Numbered from the stretch's first letter, positions 7,762 to 22,819 are shown. The stretch: DNA of 44,063 nt from Candidatus Omnitrophota bacterium (GCA_013177805.1 JABLXU010000045.1:1-44063); one strand, 5' to 3'. A program made the numbers and translations. Notes: a model not told the origin generated them from the letters alone.

Positions 7762-10700
7762 ATGACGAAAATCCACGAATACTTCAGGCGTGACATAAAC
7801 AGGACTATCGAGAAAGTCATCGACTATTACGCCCAGGAGGAGGATCGCCTGGCGCGAGAGGTCGCCGAATACGAGGTTACGGACAACATCGAGTCCTGCT
7901 TCCGCAAGTTCCTCGATGTTTTCGGCGAAGGCGTCCGGGGCGGTCAGGTGACCGAGGTCGGCATCTGGGTGTCCGGCTTTTACGGCAGCGGCAAGAGCTC
8001 GTTCACCAAATACCTCGGCGCGTCCCTTGACCCGATGCGTACCGTCGGCGGCAAGCCCTTCCTTGATCTTCTTTGCGACCGTTTCCCCCGCAACGAGATT
8101 CCGGCCGCACTGCGCACCGTTTCCAAGAAACACCCCACGGCGGTGGTGCTGCTTGATCTCGGGGCTGAGCAGCTTGCCGAAAGCGCCGCCGCCCCGGTCT
8201 CCACCGTGCTTTATTGGAAGGTGCTTCAGTGGGCGGGTTTTTCCAAAGAGAAAAAGACCGCTCAGCTCGAGTTCACGCTCGACCGCCGCGGAAGGTACGA
8301 TGAGTTCAAAGACAAATACCGGAAGCGTTACAACGGGGAGTGGGAGGAAATCCACAACGATCCGTTGATCGGCGTGGCCCGCGCGGCGGAGATCGTGCCG
8401 GAAGTTCTGCCGGATGATTTCCCTACGCCGGAGAGTTTTCGTACCCTGCGGTTCGAGGAAGCCGGGGACGTCCGGGACCTGACGCGTGAGATCATCGACA
8501 TCTGCAGGCGAAAGACCGGGCACGAGAATATTCTGTTGCTGGTGGACGAGGCAGGCCAGTATGTCGCCCCCCGCGGCGAGTTGATCCTCAACCTCGACGG
8601 CCTGGCCCGCAATCTCAAGGAACTCGGAAAAGGCAAGGTCTGGATCGCCGCCACCGGCCAACAGACCTTGAGCGAAATCGTCGAAAAGGCCGCGCATAAC
8701 TCTGCGGAGCTCAACAAGCTGCGGGACCGTTTTCCGATTTCCATCCATCTCGACGCAAGCGACATCCGGGAGATCACACACCGGCGTCTGCTCGACAAAT
8801 CCGAGGAGGGACGGAAGAAACTGGAAGCCCTGTTCAAGGAGCACGGTGAGTCCTTGATCACCCACACAAGGCTCTCCGGCACGGCCCTTTTCAAGGGCGA
8901 CCCCGATTCGGCAACGTTCACGCGACTCTATCCCTTCCTGCCGCAGCACTTCGACCTTCTGCTGGAACTCATCCGGACCCTCGCCCGTTCCACCGGCGGC
9001 ATCGGTCTGCGGTCGGCGATCCGCGTCATCCAGGATGTGCTGGTGGACAAGAGCCGCGTTCTCGGGGCCGATGCCGTCAAGCTCGCCGACCGGGAGATCG
9101 GCGTGCTCGCCTGCGTGGACGATTTCTACGACACCCTCCGCGCGGACATCGCAAAGGTCCTTCCCCATGTGATCGGCGGAGTGGAGAAGACGGCGAAAAT
9201 CTTCGGGGTTGACTCCCTCGAAACACGCACGGCCAAAGCGGTCGCCGCCCTTCAACCCGTGGAGACCTTCCCCCGTACCGCGGAGAATCTCGCCGCGCTG
9301 CTCTATCGAAAAATCGGGTCACCCGGACTGCTCGACCAGGTACGGGAGGCTCTTCGAAAAATTGCATCCGAAAAGGAATGCGGCCTCATCGAGGACCCGC
9401 AGGCGGGCGGCTGGGTCTTTCTTAGCGACGCCGTCAAACCGATCCGCGACAAGCGCAACAGCTATGCGCCGACCTCAGGCGAATGCGCCCGGGCGAGGAT
9501 CGACGTGCTCAAACAAGGCACTCCTGACCATGCCATGTTCCGGGTGCAGCCCGCCGCGAGACTGGAGAACATCAAGGAAGTCAGGTCATCGGTCAAACTC
9601 GGCCGGATGCCGGTCGTAGGCGGCTCCGAAGATGTCGAGCTGCGTCTGGAATTCGTCGATCCGGCCCTCTGGGACGGCAAGCGGGGTGAATTCCTGGTCT
9701 CGACCAATACGCAGGTGGAGCTGAAGCACACCGTGGTCCTCCTGGTGAAAAACGATGACACCGTGGAGGAACTCCTTCCCGAAATCGTGCGCTCGGAAAA
9801 AGTCCTCGGCGACGTCGACGAGCGGGCGGCGGATCACGTGGTCGCCCAATATCTGCGCGCCGAACGCCGGGCGGCCGAGCGCTGCCGTGAGCGGACGGCC
9901 GCCGCAATGGAAAAGGCGATGCTCGAAGGCGTCTTCATCTTCCGCGGCAAGCCGACCCCGGTCCGCGAGGCCGGGGAGACGCTGGACGCCGCCGTGCGCG
10001 CCATTCTCTCCGCCGCCGTCAAGGAGGTCTTCCCCCATTATCATCTGGCCCCGATCCGGCCTTCCACGGACGAGGCGGCCAAGTTCCTCAACGTCGAGCG
10101 TATGGACCGCATCACAAAGGACCTCGATCCTCTGGGCCTTGTGGTTAAAAGCAAGGGAGCTCCTCGGGTGGACACCGCAGCCCCGGTGCTCGCGGAGGTC
10201 CTCAGGGTGTTCAGGACCAAGACCGCCGAGTCCGGTTCAGGAAGGCTTCAGGGTTTCTATCTTCAGAATTTGTTTTCCGCGCCGCCCTACGGGTGGACCA
10301 AAGACACCGTGCGATACCTGTTCGCGGCTCTCCTTCGCGCCGGAGAGATCGAGTTCCACGTCCCGGGCGCGGGAGGACCTGTTCGCACCGCGGGACCGCA
10401 GGCGGTGGAGGCCGTCAAAAGCACGGTTTCGTTCAACAGGATCGGTGTATCGTCCCGCGACGCCAAGCTGCCCCCCGAAGCTTTGGACAGGGCCGCCCGG
10501 CGTCTGGAAACCCTCTTCGGCGACGAAGTTCTGCCGTTGGAAGACCACATCAGCCGCTCCGTCCGGCGGCACGTTCCCGACCTCCTGGAAAAACTCGGGG
10601 CATTGCCCGACCGTCTGCGTCTCCTGAGCCTTCCCGGCGAGAGCCGCTGCCGGCGCCTGCTGGCCGACGCGGCCGATCTGCTGAAGGGCGACGCCGGCGG

Positions 10701-11435
10701 GGCGGCTTCGGTCCTCGGCGGTGTGGAATGTGCGCTGCCCGACGAGATCACTTGGGCCAAGGCCGTCTTCCACGCCCTTGAATCCGGCGCGGAAGCTGAC
10801 GTACGGAACGCCCGGTCGGTGCTGGATTCCTCAGCCGAGCTGGAGCGGCTCTTCCCCGGTGCACTGAACGACCTCCTGAGCGCCGAAGACAGGACCGCGG
10901 CGGAGGAGGTGCTGTCGAACGAACGGTTTTTCGAGCGGCTTCCCGAAATGCGTGGCGTAATCAGATCCGCTGTGGACCGCACGGAAAAGAGATACACGGC
11001 CGACCGCGCCGCGTATGAAGAGGACCTCAAGAAAGCCCTCACCGGGCTCGAAACGGAACCGGACTGGGCGAAGCTGCTCGATGAAGACCGCGAGGAGATC
11101 GCCGCCAAGCTTACATGCGATCTGCCGCCGACCGCCGAAAACGGCGACCCCGTCAAGCTGCTGCAGACCCTGCTGGTGCGGCGGCGGACCCTGCCGGGTT
11201 TGATCGAAGACCTGAAAGCGGAAATCAAACGGAGACGACCGGCCGGGCCCGAACCCGAACCGTTTCCCGAAGAGGGCGGCGGGCCGCTGGTCGAAGAAAT
11301 CGTCGAAGTCGATGCTCTGGTGGAACCCGCCGTGATCACTACGGTTGCGGATTTGGATTCCTGGCTGGCGGGCATTCGGGAGAAGCTGGCCGGGCTGTTG
11401 AAATCGAACAAGCGGATACGGATCAAGAGGCGCTG

Positions 11436-11436
<1 letters not shown>
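7762..11436 (+). CDS. brxC: BREX ATPase BrxC/PglY
   Basis: A 1,224-residue P-loop protein, the usual size of BrxC. Walker A is GFYGSGKSS (residues 72-80). Walker B is ILLLVDEAGQYV with the acidic pair at D262-E263. A sensor-like WIAATGQQTL follows. The N-terminus, MTKIHEYFRRDINRTIEKVI, is characteristic of the family. The C-terminal third is helical and charged. BrxC hydrolyses ATP and is required for both BREX methylation and phage exclusion, probably within a complex with PglX, BrxB and PglZ. The stop overlaps the pglX start as TGATG. Confidence 0.93.
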
Positions 11437-16175
<4,739 letters not shown>

Positions 16176-16190
16176 GCAAAGGAGGAAGTA

Positions 16191-16409
16191 ATGAAAATTG
16201 CAAACGATCTTATCAATAATCCGCCCGAGGAAAAAATCGAGTTTGTCGCTCAGACTCCTTTGGGCCGAAGGCTTTTATCCTTGAGGAAGAAAGCCGTGGC
16301 CGGGGGAATGTCGCTACTTACCGAAGAAGAGGTTCTCGATGAGGTCAGTAACAGAAGAAGCGGCGGAACACTTCCTTGCAGAACGGAGAATGAAGGTTCC
16401 GATGTATAA
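16191..16409 (+). CDS. Small hypothetical protein preceding the ATPase/DUF4276 pair
   Basis: A 72-residue protein with a strong Shine-Dalgarno (AGGAGG seven to eight bases upstream) that starts 15 bases after pglX. Residues 19-54 (AQTPLGRRLLSLRKKAVAGG then LLTEEEVLDEVSNRR) look like the helical, charged tail seen in many small antitoxin or regulator proteins, but I do not recognise a named family. It overlaps the ATPase gene by eight bases, which suggests that the three genes form a unit nested in the BREX operon. A role as antitoxin or assembly factor for the nested pair is conjecture. Confidence 0.65.
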   Translation: MKIANDLINNPPEEKIEFVAQTPLGRRLLSLRKKAVAGGMSLLTEEEVLDEVSNRRSGGTLPCRTENEGSDV

Positions 16410-17550
16410 AATCAACCGAATACGAATAACCGGATTCAGGCGGATCATGAATCTGAACGTGGTTATCCGGCCGTTCATGGTGCTCATCGGCGCCAACGGG
16501 GTCGGCAAGACTTCTTTTCTGGATGCCCTCTCCATCCTGTCCGCCTCGGCCTCAGGCAATCTGAATGCCGCCCTGTCGCAATTCGGTGGGGTTGCCAATC
16601 TCTTGACCCGCGGGAAAAGTGATGGTTTGTCATTCCTCGTTGATATGACGGTGCCCGGTCACGAGCCTCTTGAATATGAACTTCGGCTTGAACCAAAGGG
16701 AACGGGGTATTCCATTGCCAGAGAATTGTTGTGTCAGCGGCGGCCTGGTTTTCTTGATCCGTTCAGACACATCGATTCGTCGGACGGCGACATCAAGTAC
16801 TACGAAACAGAGGCAAATCGTCTCGTCCGCCCCGATTGGGAGCACAACCCCCTGGAGACGTCTCTCTCGCAGGTGCCGAAAATGTTTCGCCAGCCGGAAG
16901 AACTGCGGCGCATTCTGGCGACCGCCACCCAGTATCATGTTTTGGACGTCGGCCCCCGTGCGCCGGTGAAAATGCCGCAGCCCATGAAGCCCGCGACCTT
17001 GCCGGGATACGATGGTGCCGATCTGGTGCCGTATCTGTACACGTTACGTGAGGCGGAACGGGATCGCTATGAGGCCGTTCTGGATGCATTGAAAACGGCC
17101 TTCCCGGATTTCGAGGAACTGAATTTTCCGCCGGTGGCGGCTGGGATGCTGACCATGACCTGGAAAGACAAAAAGTTCAGCAAGCCGATCTACATGAACG
17201 AACTCTCCGAAGGTACCCTGCGGTTCCTCTGGCTCACGGCGCTGCTGCAAAGCCCGCAACTTTCCACCATCACCATGATCGACGAGCCGGAGGTCAGCCT
17301 GCACCCGGAATTGCTGAGCATTCTGGCGGATTTGATGCGCGAGGCCGCCAAGCGCACACAACTGGTTGTCGCGACCCATTCGGACAGGTTCATACGCTTC
17401 CTCAAACCGGAAGAAGTGGTGGTGATGGACTTGGACGACGAGGGGTGCGCATCGGCGACATGGGCGGACTCCATGGATATCGAGCATTGGTTGGCAGAGT
17501 ACAGCCTCGACGAAGTATGGCGCATGGGCCGGATGGGAGGTCGGGCATGA
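16402..17550 (+). CDS. AAA_21/ABC-type ATPase, PARIS/OLD-like sensor subunit
   Basis: A 382-residue RecF/SMC-like ATPase. Walker A is GANGVGKT at 30-37, the ABC signature is LSEGT, Walker B is TITMIDEPEVSLHP and the switch histidine lies in VATHSD. ATG 16402 was chosen because MYKINRIRITGFRRI is the usual family start and GAAGG lies just upstream; ATG 16390 is the alternative. The next gene overlaps by ATGA and encodes a Toprim-like DUF4276 protein. In OLD and PARIS systems such an ATPase senses the trigger and controls a Toprim nuclease. PARIS proper uses a DUF4435 partner, so this is a relative or analogue and not a confirmed PARIS. Confidence 0.85.
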   Translation: MYKINRIRITGFRRIMNLNVVIRPFMVLIGANGVGKTSFLDALSILSASASGNLNAALSQFGGVANLLTRGKSDGLSFLVDMTVPGHEPLEYELRLEPKGTGYSIARELLCQRRPGFLDPFRHIDSSDGDIKYYETEANRLVRPDWEHNPLETSLSQVPKMFRQPEELRRILATATQYHVLDVGPRAPVKMPQPMKPATLPGYDGADLVPYLYTLREAERDRYEAVLDALKTAFPDFEELNFPPVAAGMLTMTWKDKKFSKPIYMNELSEGTLRFLWLTALLQSPQLSTITMIDEPEVSLHPELLSILADLMREAAKRTQLVVATHSDRFIRFLKPEEVVVMDLDDEGCASATWADSMDIEHWLAEYSLDEVWRMGRMGGRA

Positions 17551-18173
17551 AAATAGCCCTCATCGTCGAAGGCAAGACCGAAAAGGCGTTTCTTCCTTCT
17601 CTGCGCGAATTTTTGCAACGCCGCCTGGCCGGCGCCATGCCCAGGCTGGACGTTTTTCCTTACGACGGCCGCATCCCCAAAGAAGGCAAACTCAAACGGG
17701 TTGTAGAGAACCTTTTGGCAGGAAGAAACCCTGCGGACCATGTGATTGCGCTGACCGACGTGTACACCGGTACAAATCCCCCTACAAATCCCCCAGACTT
17801 CATCGATGCGCAAGACGCCAAGAACAAAATGAGGCAATGGGTAGGTGCGGAGCCGAGATTTCATCCTCATGCCGCCCAGTATGATTTCGAAGCATGGCTT
17901 TTGCCTTACTGGCCGACGATCCAAAAATTGGCAAAACATAACAAATCCGCCCCCGGCGGCAATCCGGAAACCGTGAATCATAACAAACCACCCGCACACC
18001 GAATCAAGGAAATCTTTGAGATCGGTAAATGCCGGGACAGCTATGTCAAGCCCCGCGATGCAGCGCGGATCCTCAGAGAAAACGATCTTTCGACGGCCAT
18101 CAATCAATGCTCGGAACTGAAAGCCTTTATCAACACAATTCTCTCAGTCTGCGGAGGCCCCTTCATCCCATGA
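17547..18173 (+). CDS. DUF4276 protein, Toprim-like putative effector
   Basis: A 208-residue protein that starts MKIALIVEGKTEKAFLPSLR, a Toprim-like beginning with the conserved glutamate at residue 9. An acidic strand, HVIALTDVYTG, and the YDFEAWLLPYW motif follow, as in DUF4276. The family is regularly paired with AAA_21 ATPases and is thought to act as a nuclease. An exact 12-base near-duplication at 17771-17794 gives TNPPTNPP in a loop. It overlaps the ATPase stop by ATGA. It is probably the effector of the nested two-gene system. Catalytic activity is inferred from the fold type alone. Confidence 0.8.
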   Translation: MKIALIVEGKTEKAFLPSLREFLQRRLAGAMPRLDVFPYDGRIPKEGKLKRVVENLLAGRNPADHVIALTDVYTGTNPPTNPPDFIDAQDAKNKMRQWVGAEPRFHPHAAQYDFEAWLLPYWPTIQKLAKHNKSAPGGNPETVNHNKPPAHRIKEIFEIGKCRDSYVKPRDAARILRENDLSTAINQCSELKAFINTILSVCGGPFIP

Positions 18174-18192
18174 ACGCCGGAGCTTGTTTTAT

Positions 18193-18220
18193 GCCGCCTG
18201 CTGCATACCGCCTACCGCCC
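18193..18220. repeat. Heptad-type repeat between the DUF4276 gene and pglZ
   Basis: GCCGCCTGCTGCATACCGCC and the following CTACCGCC form a degenerate heptad array in the 67-base gap before pglZ. It corresponds to the reverse complement of the AGTATGC array at 15704-15730. This is the only non-coding copy that I found. Confidence 0.55.
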
Positions 18221-18240
18221 TCTGAATCCGGGGGCGCCCG

Positions 18241-20778
18241 ATGAAGTTCACCTCGTTCCTGCACAAGAAGCTGGTCGATCTCCTGGGCGACCACCGCATC
18301 GTGGTCTGGTACGACGCCGATGGGGGCTTCAAGTCCTTCGTCGCGGGGTTCAGCGCACCGAACTGCGAGGTTCTGTCCGCAGAAGACTCCATCCTTAAGA
18401 CCCGCCGCCGGGCCGATGAGATTTACCGGCTGATGAACGAATCCGAGAACCCCGCCGAACGGGACCGCTGCCTGCTCATCTACATACCGCGCCGCCGAGG
18501 CGCGGGCGAGGAAGAGAAGATGCGGGACCCCTTCGAGGTCTACGCCCTGGCGGGCGCTCCCTTCGGCGACGCCGAGGACCAGAAGTTCGAATCGCTCGCC
18601 CGCCAGGCCATGCCGGACAAGGTCGACGAGATCAACAGGCTTTTCCGCGAGGGGAAGCCGGACATCGCCCTTCTGGACGGCTTGGAAAAAACGCAGCGTT
18701 GGCCGCTCTTGAACGACGTCTTCCGGACGGAAACCCCGGCGGAAATCATCGCGGCGGCCCTGTGCGACACGGCGAAAGCGGAGAAAGCCGCGGCCAAGCC
18801 GGGCTGCGTCGAGGAATTATTAAGGCTTCTTGAATCAACCATTGGATTCAAGCCTGCCCACTGCACACCGCCCACTGCCCACTGGAGCGATCTGCGCCAG
18901 CAGATCGCGACATACGTACTTTTCAGCGAGTTCGTGTTCGATCTCCCGGGAAGCGTTCCCGACGCCTTGAGCGCCGTGCCGCGCGCCGGCGTCGAGGCGA
19001 AGTCCGTGGTCTATGCGGCCTGCGACAGGATGCGCAGCGACACAGGTCTGCGTGAAACCTATGTCGAGCTGGCGCAGGGGATCGAAAGCGGACTCCGCCT
19101 TCCGGACCTCATGCCGAAGGATTTCGACACCGGCGAACGCGACACCTTTCCCTTCGAGGAGCGGCGTCTGCTCGGCCGTGCGGTCGGTCTTGTCGTCACC
19201 GGCGACCCGGTGGCGGCCCGAACGGTGATCGAAAACCGCAAACGTTCGATTTGGCGGAAGGACCCGCAGAGGTCGCCTGCCTGGACGGCTCTTGAAAGGG
19301 CGGCCGCAATGATCGAATCCGCCGCCGCGGTTTCGGGGAGCTTGACCGGGAAAAAGAACCTCACGGATTTGATGAACGCCTACACCCAAGGCGGTTGGTC
19401 GGACCTCGACCGGGCGTCGCGCCTGTTTGAAACCGCCCTCACCGCCTGCACCGACGATGACGTAATCGCCCCGGTCGTCGACCTCTGTCGTCGTCGCTAC
19501 CGCGAAACCGTCACGGCTTTGCAGGATGTATTCCTCGCAGCAGTGCAGGCGGAGGGCTGGCCGCCGGACGGAGCACCGAGGCAGACCCGCATATTCGACG
19601 AACATGTAGCCCCGTTACTGGAACGGCGTGAGAGAACCGTGTTTTTCATGGTGGATTCCCTCCGCTACGAAATGGGGCGCGATTTGGGCGAAGCCCTGGC
19701 GGGAACGGGTGAAGTCCACGTCAGTCACGCCGCAGGGGTGGTTCCGACGGTGACCGGCTGCGGCATGGCGGCGCTCATGCCGGGTGCGGACGGAATGCTC
19801 CGGCTTGTCGAGAAAGACGGGGGCCTTGTCCCGGCCCTCGGAACCCGCCTGCTGAAGACATCGGCGGACCGTATGAAACTGTTGGCCGAGACTTACGGCG
19901 ACCGGTTTTTCGAGACCACCTTGGACGACCTGCTCGGCTCGCCGAAGAAGGCCGCCGCCAACCTGAAAAAGGCGGAACTCTTTGTGGTGCGGACTCAGGA
20001 CCCGGATGCGGTGGCAGAGAACCTCGGTGCCTGGCGCGCAAGGCGGTACCTGTCGGACGTGATCGGGGATATCGCGGCCGCGGTCCGGTGGGCGGTTTCC
20101 CAGGGGATCGACCGTGTAGTGATCAGCGCCGACCACGGCCACATGATGCTGCCGGAAATCCAGGCGGGTGATGTGGTCCAGGCGCCTCCGGGCGGCTGGC
20201 TGGAGAACAAGCGCCGCTGCCGATTGGGTTCGGGCCTTTCCGGATCGGCCGGGACCGTCACTCTGAAGGCGGGCCATGTGGGGATTCAAGGAGATGTGCA
20301 GGAAGTCTGCCTGCCCATCGGATTCCGCGTCTTTTCGGAGGGCGAGGGTTATTTCCACGGCGGACTGAGTCTTCAAGAGGCGGTGGTGCCGGTGATCGTC
20401 TTCCGGGCCGGACGGGAAAAACAAACAACTGCGGGCAAGCCGGAGATCGACATACGCTACCGTTCGGACAAGTTCACCAGCCGGGTCATCGGCCTCAAGT
20501 TCCACCTCCAGAGCGATATGTTCGGAACCCCCGCCCGGGTAGGGGTCGAGGCCTACGACGGTTCGGGCGCGAAAGCCAAGGTGGTCGGCGAGGCCGCCGA
20601 CTGCGAGGCGCGGGACGAGAAGACCCGTGAGGTGACCCTGCAGGCGGGCAAAGAAACACCCGTTCCTGTGTTGATCGATCCGGATTTCGACGGAACGGAG
20701 ATCGAAATCCGGGTGAGCGACCCGCAGACGCGCGTCGTGTGGGCGAAGCGGAAGCTGAAGAACGCGATGCTCGATTAA
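18241..20778 (+). CDS. pglZ: BREX protein PglZ, alkaline-phosphatase-superfamily domain
   Basis: An 845-residue PglZ. The metal-binding nucleophile region is FFMVDSLRYEMGRDLGEAL at about 464-482, and the second metal site is SADHGHMM at about 629-636, both typical of the alkaline phosphatase superfamily. The N-terminus RIVVWYDADGGF is also typical. PglZ is a core BREX component needed for methylation and defence. It may act as a nuclease or phosphodiesterase, depending on the homologue. A heptad array inserts FKPAHCTPPTAHW at about residues 203-215, immediately before the conserved SDLRQQIATYVLFSEFVF. No good Shine-Dalgarno precedes it beyond a GGGGGCG tract. Confidence 0.93.
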   Translation: MKFTSFLHKKLVDLLGDHRIVVWYDADGGFKSFVAGFSAPNCEVLSAEDSILKTRRRADEIYRLMNESENPAERDRCLLIYIPRRRGAGEEEKMRDPFEVYALAGAPFGDAEDQKFESLARQAMPDKVDEINRLFREGKPDIALLDGLEKTQRWPLLNDVFRTETPAEIIAAALCDTAKAEKAAAKPGCVEELLRLLESTIGFKPAHCTPPTAHWSDLRQQIATYVLFSEFVFDLPGSVPDALSAVPRAGVEAKSVVYAACDRMRSDTGLRETYVELAQGIESGLRLPDLMPKDFDTGERDTFPFEERRLLGRAVGLVVTGDPVAARTVIENRKRSIWRKDPQRSPAWTALERAAAMIESAAAVSGSLTGKKNLTDLMNAYTQGGWSDLDRASRLFETALTACTDDDVIAPVVDLCRRRYRETVTALQDVFLAAVQAEGWPPDGAPRQTRIFDEHVAPLLERRERTVFFMVDSLRYEMGRDLGEALAGTGEVHVSHAAGVVPTVTGCGMAALMPGADGMLRLVEKDGGLVPALGTRLLKTSADRMKLLAETYGDRFFETTLDDLLGSPKKAAANLKKAELFVVRTQDPDAVAENLGAWRARRYLSDVIGDIAAAVRWAVSQGIDRVVISADHGHMMLPEIQAGDVVQAPPGGWLENKRRCRLGSGLSGSAGTVTLKAGHVGIQGDVQEVCLPIGFRVFSEGEGYFHGGLSLQEAVVPVIVFRAGREKQTTAGKPEIDIRYRSDKFTSRVIGLKFHLQSDMFGTPARVGVEAYDGSGAKAKVVGEAADCEARDEKTREVTLQAGKETPVPVLIDPDFDGTEIEIRVSDPQTRVVWAKRKLKNAMLD
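18854..18885 (-). repeat. Heptad repeat inside pglZ
   Basis: CTGCCCACTGCACACCGCCC and the following ACTGCCCACTGG are degenerate CTGCCCA heptads in the same orientation as 15424-15452. In frame they encode PAHCTPPTAHW between an LLRLLESTIGF segment and SDLRQQI, which are adjacent in PglZ proteins as I know them. Confidence 0.65.
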
Positions 20779-20788
20779 GGAGACCGGA

Positions 20789-22819
20789 ATGCAACAGGAC
20801 GACCTGGACAAAAAAGCAACGGGCGTGTTCGCCGGGAAAGTGGTGCGGAAGGACCTTCTGCATCAGATCAAAGGCGGCGAGAACGTTCCGTCCTATGTCC
20901 TCGAGTATCTCTTAGGTAAATACTGTGCTTCGGACAACGACGAGGAAATCCGCATCGGCGTGGACGCCGTCAAAGAAACCTTGACGACGAATTACTTCCG
21001 CCACGACGAGGCGAACAAGGCCCAGTCCATGGTCGAGCAGAAAGGCAGACATCGTTTCATCGACCGCGTCGAAGTCCGTTTCCTCCCGAGCGAAAACAAG
21101 TACTGGGCGTCTATGGACCATTTCGGATACGCCAAAATACATATCCCCGAGGAATTCTATCGACGGTACGAACGGCTGCTTGAGGGCGGCATCTGGGCCG
21201 TCATCGACGTGGAGTTCAGGCTGTCCGAAGAGGGCAAGAAGGACAGCCCCTTCCACATCGTCGACCTGAAGCCCATCCAACTCGCCCGCTTCGACCTGGA
21301 CGAGTACCTGGAGGGTCGACGCGCCATGAGCAGGGACGAGTGGATCGACCTCCTCCTCCGGAGCGTCGGTTTGGAGCCGCTGCGGATGGAACGCCGGCTG
21401 AAGATTCTCCTGCTCACCCGCCTCATCCCCTTCGTCGAGAAAAACTATAACTTTATCGAGCTCGGTCCGCGCGGCACAGGCAAATCTTACGCGTTCAGCG
21501 AGATGTCCCCTTACTGCATGCTGCTCTCGGGAGGCAAGGCGAGCACCGCCAACCTGTTTTACAACAACGCCCGTCGGCAGGTGGGGCTCGTGGGACATTG
21601 GGACGTCGTGGCCTTCGACGAGGTCGGCGGCATGAAAATAACCGACCCCGACGCGGTCCAGATCATGAAGGACTACATGGCCAACGGCCGCTTCAGCCGC
21701 GGGGTCACCCAGGTGCTGGCGGACGCATCCCTGGTGTTCATCGGTAATCTGAATCAGCCGGTGGAGAGCCTGGTCCAGAACTCGGCCACGGACCTTTTCC
21801 AGCCGCTGCCGAAAGAATTCGATCTGGCCCTGCTCGACCGGATGCACTTCTACCTGCCCGGCTGGGAGGTTCCGAAGAACTCGAAGGACATGCTCACGGT
21901 CCACTACGGTTTCGTCACCGACTATCTGGCCGAAGCGTTCCGGGCGCTCAGAAAACAGAACCGCTTCGATGAGGCCGAGCGGGTCTTCCGTTTCGGATCG
22001 CACGTTGAAGGCAGGGACGCCACAGCAACGAAGAAGACGGTGAGCGGCCTTCTCAAAATCCTCCACCCGGGCGGAGGCTGGACGAAAGAGGAACTCACGG
22101 AGTACGTCGAACTGGCCATGGAGGGGCGTCGCCGGATCAAGGAGCAACTCAAGAAACGCGGCTCGTTCGAATTCTACAAGACCAGTTTTTCATACATCGA
22201 TCTCGCGGACGATACTGAACGGTCCGTAGGCGTCCCGGAGCAAGGGGGGGCCGGAGTCATTTCTCAGGACCCCCTGCCTCCCGGAACGGTCTACACGGCC
22301 GCGGTGGATTCCGAAGCCAAGGTCGCTTTGTTCAGGCTTGAGGTCACCTTGACGGCGGGCACGGGCAAGCTCCGGACCCCGACGGGCCTTGAGAAATCGC
22401 TGAAAGAATCCCTCAACCGGGCTTTCAGTTATCTGCAGAGCGTCAAGGACAAGCTCGGGCTCACACAGATGCTGGCGCAGAAAGACATCTATGCCGAAGC
22501 CGTGGACCTCTCCGGCGGCCGCATCGACTGTCCCTGCGGTGTAGCGTTTTTCGCCGCCATCATTTCCGCGGTCCGCAACCGTCATGTGCAGGCTGGTACG
22601 GTGATCCTCGGCGATCTGACTATCCAAGGGAACATCAAGGGCCCGGCTTCGATTACCGAACCTCTGCAACTGGCGCTTGAATCAGGGGCACTTCGCGCCC
22701 TGGTCCCCGTTTCCAACAAAACGCAGTTCGCAGGACTGCCGGAGGACGTGATCGAACGCCTGGACGTGGTGTTTTACGGCGACATAGACCGGGCTGTGCT
22801 CAAGACATTGGAGATTTAA
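20789..22819 (+). CDS. brxL: BREX protein BrxL, Lon-like AAA protein
   Basis: A 676-residue BrxL. Walker A is GPRGTGKS at 226-233 and Walker B is VVAFDEVGG. The C-terminal Lon-like domain runs from about residue 490 to the end (VILGDLTIQGNI, then LQLALESGALRALVPVSNK). Where Lon has its catalytic serine (GPSAG), this protein has DCPCG at 580-584, and the Lys-bearing loop has become SITEP, so peptidase activity looks lost. BrxL forms DNA-binding hexamer rings and is needed for phage exclusion but not methylation in type 1 BREX. An AGGAG lies in the 10-base gap after pglZ. It closes the core BREX set. Confidence 0.92.
   Translation: MQQDDLDKKATGVFAGKVVRKDLLHQIKGGENVPSYVLEYLLGKYCASDNDEEIRIGVDAVKETLTTNYFRHDEANKAQSMVEQKGRHRFIDRVEVRFLPSENKYWASMDHFGYAKIHIPEEFYRRYERLLEGGIWAVIDVEFRLSEEGKKDSPFHIVDLKPIQLARFDLDEYLEGRRAMSRDEWIDLLLRSVGLEPLRMERRLKILLLTRLIPFVEKNYNFIELGPRGTGKSYAFSEMSPYCMLLSGGKASTANLFYNNARRQVGLVGHWDVVAFDEVGGMKITDPDAVQIMKDYMANGRFSRGVTQVLADASLVFIGNLNQPVESLVQNSATDLFQPLPKEFDLALLDRMHFYLPGWEVPKNSKDMLTVHYGFVTDYLAEAFRALRKQNRFDEAERVFRFGSHVEGRDATATKKTVSGLLKILHPGGGWTKEELTEYVELAMEGRRRIKEQLKKRGSFEFYKTSFSYIDLADDTERSVGVPEQGGAGVISQDPLPPGTVYTAAVDSEAKVALFRLEVTLTAGTGKLRTPTGLEKSLKESLNRAFSYLQSVKDKLGLTQMLAQKDIYAEAVDLSGGRIDCPCGVAFFAAIISAVRNRHVQAGTVILGDLTIQGNIKGPASITEPLQLALESGALRALVPVSNKTQFAGLPEDVIERLDVVFYGDIDRAVLKTLEI

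Noticed and set aside
11115..11435. Upstream extension of the pglX frame to 11115
   Set aside because: It lies fully within brxC, and the translation is low-complexity Arg/Gly-rich sequence. ATG 11436, in TGATG overlap with the brxC stop, gives the family N-terminus.
16402..18173. Calling the ATPase/DUF4276 pair a true PARIS system
   Set aside because: PARIS AriB belongs to DUF4435, and the partner here fits DUF4276. The resemblance is in architecture only, so I kept the label as PARIS/OLD-like.
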